From JAZGAE01 sp036475545 (lineage in GTDB: Bacteria; Pseudomonadota; Alphaproteobacteria; DATDPM01), in the NCBI GenBank assembly GCA_036475545.1, contig JAZGAE010000122.1, positions 1 to 11,174 on the forward strand: a DNA stretch of 11,174 bases, written 5' to 3'. The position numbers were made by a program, and so were the translations under genes. Of the stretch, positions 8,785-11,174 are shown piece by piece; the first letter of the stretch is position 1; the number at the start of each line of letters is the position of its first letter. The notes beneath the pieces were generated by a model. It made no database searches. It saw only the letters and a program-made list of their open reading frames with translations, and was not told the origin of the DNA.

Positions 8785-9024
8785 ATGGCGATGGACTCCA
8801 GCGAAATCGAACGGCTGATCAAGGAGAGTCTTCCCGACGCGCAGGTCACCATCGAGGACCTGCGCGGCGACGGCGATCATTACGCGGCCCAGGTGATCTC
8901 GGCCGCCTTCGCCGGCAAGACCCGTGTCCAGCAGCACCAGATGGTCTACAAGGCACTCAAGGGCCGCATGGGCGCAGAGTTACACGCCCTGGCGCTTCAA
9001 ACCTCGGCCCCCGAGGGGTCGTGA
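8785..9024 (+). CDS. bolA: BolA-family protein
   Basis: The product is 79 residues with the BolA/IbaG core: IERLIKESLPDAQVTIEDL, DGDHYAAQVIS with His33, then GKTRVQQHQMVYKALKG and ELHALAL with the family's C-terminal His67. BolA proteins bind monothiol glutaredoxins and share a [2Fe-2S] cluster with them. The adjacent grxD makes that pairing very likely. The ATG at 8785 has only a weak ribosome site. A second in-frame ATG at 8791 would shorten it by two residues and is equally possible. It is probably transcribed with purL, from which it is 25 bp away. Confidence 0.95.
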   Translation: MAMDSSEIERLIKESLPDAQVTIEDLRGDGDHYAAQVISAAFAGKTRVQQHQMVYKALKGRMGAELHALALQTSAPEGS

Positions 9025-9055
9025 GAAACCATCCACCTTCGTGAGGCGGAAAGCG

Positions 9056-9391
<336 letters not shown>

Positions 9392-9414
9392 GCCAGGACC
9401 GGGCTGCAACACCG

Positions 9415-9442
9415 AGGGCCGCCGCACGGTGGTCCTTTCCTT
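9415..9442 (+). terminator. Likely intrinsic terminator of the purC-grxD operon
   Basis: The stem AGGGCCGCC / GGTGGTCCT (9415-9423 with 9428-9436) has a GCAC loop, nine pairs including two G-U pairs, and is followed by TTCCTT. It starts 24 bp after the grxD stop, which is the expected position for ending the operon transcript. Confidence 0.55.
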
Positions 9443-9470
9443 ATGCCTTCGAGCCGCCCGCCAGGGAATC

Positions 9471-9502
9471 CCTCGCCTTTCCGGCTCTGCGCCGAGGCGA
9501 GG
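9471..9502. repeat. Inverted repeat downstream of grxD
   Basis: CCTCGCC (9471-9477) and GGCGAGG (9496-9502) are perfect 7-bp arms 18 bp apart, in the 243-bp gap between the convergent grxD and dodecin genes. It has no T-run and no clear function. It may be a second hairpin at the operon's 3' end. Confidence 0.3.
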
Positions 9503-9567
9503 ACCGACCCTCTCCGGGTCGCCGGGTCGCACTTCTTGCCCGAAGGATCATGCGGGCCAGGGAGCTG

Positions 9568-9637
9568 GCGCCGCGCCTGGCGGATCGCCTCGCCACGGCG
9601 CAACGCAGTCCGTTCAACCTGACCGGATTATGCTCTA
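9568..9637 (+). repeat. Dispersed repeat, copy 2 (shorter, divergent)
   Basis: It aligns without gaps to positions 16-85 of the 88-bp unit. Differences cluster at 9609-9616, the stretch before ACCTGACCGG. The left 15 bases of the unit are not recognisable here. The last three bases (CTA) are, on the minus strand, the TAG stop codon of the dodecin gene. It is in the same orientation as copy 1. Confidence 0.8.
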
Positions 9638-9838
9638 GCCTTCCAGAATGAACGTGACCTCGATCGTGGTCCGGAATTCCGTGATCTTGCCGTTCTCCAC
9701 GTGCGCTTTTTGCGAGACGATCTCCAGACCGGTGATGCCGCGTAGCGAGGCGCTCGCGCGCTCGAGTCCCCTTTCCACGGCGTCCTGAAACCCGCTGGGC
9801 GACGCGGCCGTTATCTTGGTCACACGTGCGATAGCCAT
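9635..9838 (-). CDS. Dodecin-family protein
   Basis: The product is 67 residues with the dodecin strand-helix-strand-strand pattern: IARVTKITAASPSGFQDAVE, then a helix, then LEIVSQKAHVENGKITEFR and EVTFILEG. Dodecins assemble as hollow 12-mers that store or buffer flavins. Flavin-binding members have a tryptophan in a WFEV-like segment. Here the matching stretch reads GITGLEI, so that tryptophan is absent and flavin binding may be lost or changed. Calcium-type and other flavin-free dodecins exist. The ATG at 9838 has a strong GGGGAGGA site five bases upstream, which rules out the longer frame from 9907. The stop codon coincides with the end of repeat copy 2. Confidence 0.88.
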   Translation of the reverse strand: MAIARVTKITAASPSGFQDAVERGLERASASLRGITGLEIVSQKAHVENGKITEFRTTIEVTFILEG

Positions 9839-9935
9839 GACATCCTCCCCGTTTGTCGTGCGGCGTGCGGCGGCTGGCGCCGGTCCACCCCCCTGCGGCC
9901 GCTTCAATATCGAGACTCAAAGCGTCCGGCGCGGC

Positions 9936-9949
9936 CGACACGCGTGTCG
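9936..9949. promoter_or_regulatory. 14-bp perfect palindrome upstream of the dodecin gene
   Basis: CGACACGCGTGTCG is a perfect palindrome about 98 bp upstream of the dodecin start, in the rpsD-dodecin gap. AT-rich sequence lies next to it (TTTAAAACATATACC on the plus strand). I could not assign a convincing -35/-10 pair, so it is only a candidate operator. Confidence 0.3.
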
Positions 9950-10048
9950 AACCGCCGCTTTAAAACATATACCAGATCGCGCGCTTAGGGGAGAGCGGGC
10001 GGGGCCGCCCCGGGGCCACGGGGCCATGTTCGTCCCCGCGCCATCAAT

Positions 10049-10076
10049 AAAGGCCGCCTCGCGGCGGCCCGGTGGA
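10049..10076 (-). terminator. rpsD terminator, second of a tandem pair
   Basis: Read on the minus strand this is GGCCGCC-GCGA-GGCGGCC, a perfect 7-bp stem with a GNRA tetraloop (10052-10069), followed by TTTATT. It is identical to the adjacent unit at 10077-10104, forming a 28-bp exact tandem duplication. It is the outer of two intrinsic terminators after rpsD. Confidence 0.75.
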
Positions 10077-10104
10077 AAAGGCCGCCTCGCGGCGGCCCGG
10101 TGGA
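10077..10104 (-). terminator. rpsD terminator, first of a tandem pair
   Basis: This unit carries the same perfect stem and GCGA loop (10080-10097), with a TTTT tail on the minus strand running into the second unit. It lies about 25 bp after the rpsD stop, so it is the first terminator met by RNA polymerase leaving rpsD. Confidence 0.8.
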
Positions 10105-10122
10105 ATCGGAGCACAGCGGGCG

Positions 10123-10740
10123 CTAGCGCGAGTAGAACTCGATCACCAGGTTGGGCTCCATGCGCACGGCATAGGGCACGTCCGCGAGTTGCGGCCCACG
10201 CAGGAACTTGCCGCGCATCTTGTCGAAATCGACCTCCACGTAGTCCGGAACGTCGCGCTCCGGCGAGGCGATGGCGTCCAGCACCAAGGGAAGCTCACGC
10301 GACTTCTTGATGACCTCGATGACGTCGCCGTCCTTCACCCGGTGCGAGGGGATGTTGAGCCGCCGCCCGTTGACCCGGATGTGGCCGTGGTTGACGAACT
10401 GGCGGGCCGCGAACACCGTCGGCACGAACTTCATCCGGTAGACCACCGCGTCGAGCCGGCGCTCGAGAAGCTCGATCAGGTTCTGGCCCGTATCGCCTTT
10501 TCGCCGGATCGCCTCGGCGTAGATGCCGCGAAACTGGCGCTCGGTGATGTTCCCGTAATAGCCCTTGAGCTTCTGCTTGGCCTTGAGGTGGATGCCGAAG
10601 TCCGAAATCCTCCGCCGGCGGGTGGGGCCGTGCTCGCCGGGGCCGTACTCGCGCCGGTTCACCGGGCTCTTGGGCCGGCCCCAGAGGTTCTCGCCCATGC
10701 GGCGGTCGAGCTTGTGTTTCGCCCTAATGCGTTTGGTCAT
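10123..10740 (-). CDS. rpsD: 30S ribosomal protein S4
   Basis: This 205-residue protein is a primary 16S rRNA-binding protein that nucleates 30S assembly. The N-terminal domain reads MTKRIRAKHKLDRRMGENLW. The S4 RNA-binding domain spans about 95-143 (RLDAVVYRMKFVPTVFAARQ through NGRRLNIPSHRVKDGD), and the protein ends NLVIEFYSR. It contains no cysteines, so it is the zinc-free type. Length is standard. The ATG at 10740 is preceded by a GGAG. The gene stands alone rather than in the alpha operon with rpsK and rpoA, as is common in Alphaproteobacteria. It has a near-consensus promoter, a leader of about 130 nt made of tandem hairpins, and two tandem terminators. Confidence 0.98.
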   Translation of the reverse strand: MTKRIRAKHKLDRRMGENLWGRPKSPVNRREYGPGEHGPTRRRRISDFGIHLKAKQKLKGYYGNITERQFRGIYAEAIRRKGDTGQNLIELLERRLDAVVYRMKFVPTVFAARQFVNHGHIRVNGRRLNIPSHRVKDGDVIEVIKKSRELPLVLDAIASPERDVPDYVEVDFDKMRGKFLRGPQLADVPYAVRMEPNLVIEFYSR

Positions 10741-10761
10741 CAGACTCCAGCTTCTCCGCGG

Positions 10762-10883
10762 ATTTCGGGGCCCCCGGCCCCGACGCGAAGCGTCGTAATA
10801 TATTTCGGGGCCCTCCGGCCCCGACGCGAAGCGTCGTAATACATTTCGGGGCCCTCCGGCCCCGACGCGAAGCGTCGTAATAT
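10762..10883 (-). repeat. Three tandem 41-bp palindromic units in the rpsD leader
   Basis: The units are 10762-10801 (40 bp), 10802-10842 and 10843-10883. They are nearly identical: unit 1 lacks one T in the first loop, and unit 2 ends TAC instead of TAT. Each unit holds two perfect hairpins. On the minus strand these are GACGC-TTC-GCGTC, then CGGGGCC-GGAG-GGCCCCG (loop GGG in unit 1). The array lies between the predicted start site and the rpsD ATG, so it would be almost the entire 5' leader. The outer end of unit 3 supplies part of the -10 hexamer. Confidence 0.92.
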
Positions 10884-10906
10884 AGCGGGGGGGTCAAGCT
10901 TGTCAA
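10879..10906 (-). promoter_or_regulatory. Near-consensus promoter of rpsD
   Basis: On the minus strand TTGACA (10901-10906) and TATATT (10879-10884) are separated by 16 bp. The -35 is a perfect sigma-70 consensus and the -10 differs at one position. Transcription would start near 10872, inside repeat unit 3, giving a leader of about 130 nt before the rpsD ATG. Confidence 0.8.
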
Positions 10907-10970
10907 ACCGATTCGCCCGCCTTTGACACCGGCCCCCGTCGCGGAACGCTGGCTCGCGCCGGGACCACAA

Positions 10971-11058
10971 CCTTAGAGCATAATCCGGTCAGGTGGAGTC
11001 GGCTGCGTTGCGCCGTGGCGAGGCGATCCGCCAGGCGCGGCGCGAAAGGCGATGCGGG
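10971..11058 (-). repeat. Dispersed 88-bp repeat, copy 3 (inverted)
   Basis: The reverse complement matches copy 1 over all 88 bases with three substitutions. Similarity stops right after the CTCTAAGG end, which helps define that boundary. The core lies about 65 bp upstream of the rpsD promoter. Together with copy 1 it brackets almost the whole window as inverted repeats. Confidence 0.88.
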
Positions 11059-11067
11059 GGCATCCAC

Positions 11068-11169
11068 CCTCCGCAGCGGCAGCCCGGCCTTCGCAGCCGA
11101 AGGGGCTGCTTCGGCGGAGTGGGCCGCCGCTGCTGCGGAGGACGGGTCGGCCGAGCGGCGCAACGCCGC
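11068..11169. other. GC-rich hairpin cluster at the right end
   Basis: No gene is supported here. CCTCCGCAGC (11068-11077) pairs with GCTGCGGAGG (11132-11141). Inside it, GCCGAAG (11096-11102) pairs with CTTCGGC (11109-11115) around a 6-base loop. A third stem, GCGGCG-CAA-CGCCGC, lies at 11155-11169. There are no T-runs, and the window ends soon after, so association with a gene beyond the edge cannot be judged. Confidence 0.5.
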
Positions 11170-11174
11170 GGGCG

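Noticed and set aside
6330..8852. 840-residue open frame on the minus strand opposite purL
   Set aside because: It is antisense to a clearly real purL, is rich in Arg/Gly/His as GC-rich shadow frames are, and shows no recognisable domain.
10762..10883. CRISPR array
   Set aside because: There are only three contiguous palindromic units with no unique spacers between them.
10724..10906. Repetitive 60-residue minus-strand frame over the tandem array
   Set aside because: The repeated peptide is the translation of the 41-bp units, which changes frame with unit length. The RNA-structure reading explains the sequence better.
10903..11163. 86-residue minus-strand frame across repeat copy 3
   Set aside because: It shares a peptide with the frame crossing copy 2 only because both run through the repeat. 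It lacks a ribosome site and overlaps the rpsD promoter region.

Overview
The window is a GC-rich chromosomal segment with the gene content and order of an alphaproteobacterium. The order purC-purS-purQ-purL-bolA-grxD, a DUF1476 (ATPase zeta-subunit-like) gene nearby, a separate small PurS and a 746-residue PurL, and a zinc-free S4 protein all fit that class. A Rhodospirillales-like source is my guess from general character, not a demonstrated placement. No frameshifts, phage genes, transposases, tRNAs, rRNAs or CRISPR arrays are visible.

Layout, left to right. Positions 1-279 hold one copy of an 88-bp dispersed repeat and a short upstream region. Next come a stand-alone PP2C-type phosphatase (280-1008, +), purB (1127-2425, +) and a GFA/CENP-V-type zinc protein (2550-3029, +). 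The DUF1476 gene (3134-3481, -) runs toward the GFA gene, and the NRDE/TANGO2-like gene (3584-4378, +) diverges from it. A promoter-like sequence with a perfect palindrome precedes the main operon: purC, purS, a small NrtS-like membrane protein gene, purQ, purL, bolA and grxD (4493-9391, +). A likely intrinsic terminator and a second repeat copy follow. A dodecin-family gene (9635-9838, -) and rpsD (10123-10740, -) are read leftward. Downstream of rpsD are two identical hairpin terminators in tandem. Upstream is a near-consensus promoter followed by three tandem 41-bp palindromic units that would form most of the rpsD leader RNA. The window ends with the third repeat copy, inverted relative to the first, and GC-rich hairpins.

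Functionally, purC, purS/Q/L and purB cover three steps of de novo IMP synthesis (FGAM synthetase, SAICAR synthetase, adenylosuccinate lyase). PurB also completes AMP synthesis. BolA and the monothiol glutaredoxin are known partners that bind a shared [2Fe-2S] cluster. The remaining genes are single housekeeping or accessory functions.

I see no clear new multi-gene defence or mobile system. The least explained parts are non-coding: the triplicated hairpin leader of rpsD, the duplicated terminator, and the 88-bp dispersed repeat. The NrtS-like gene placed inside the purine operon also stands out.
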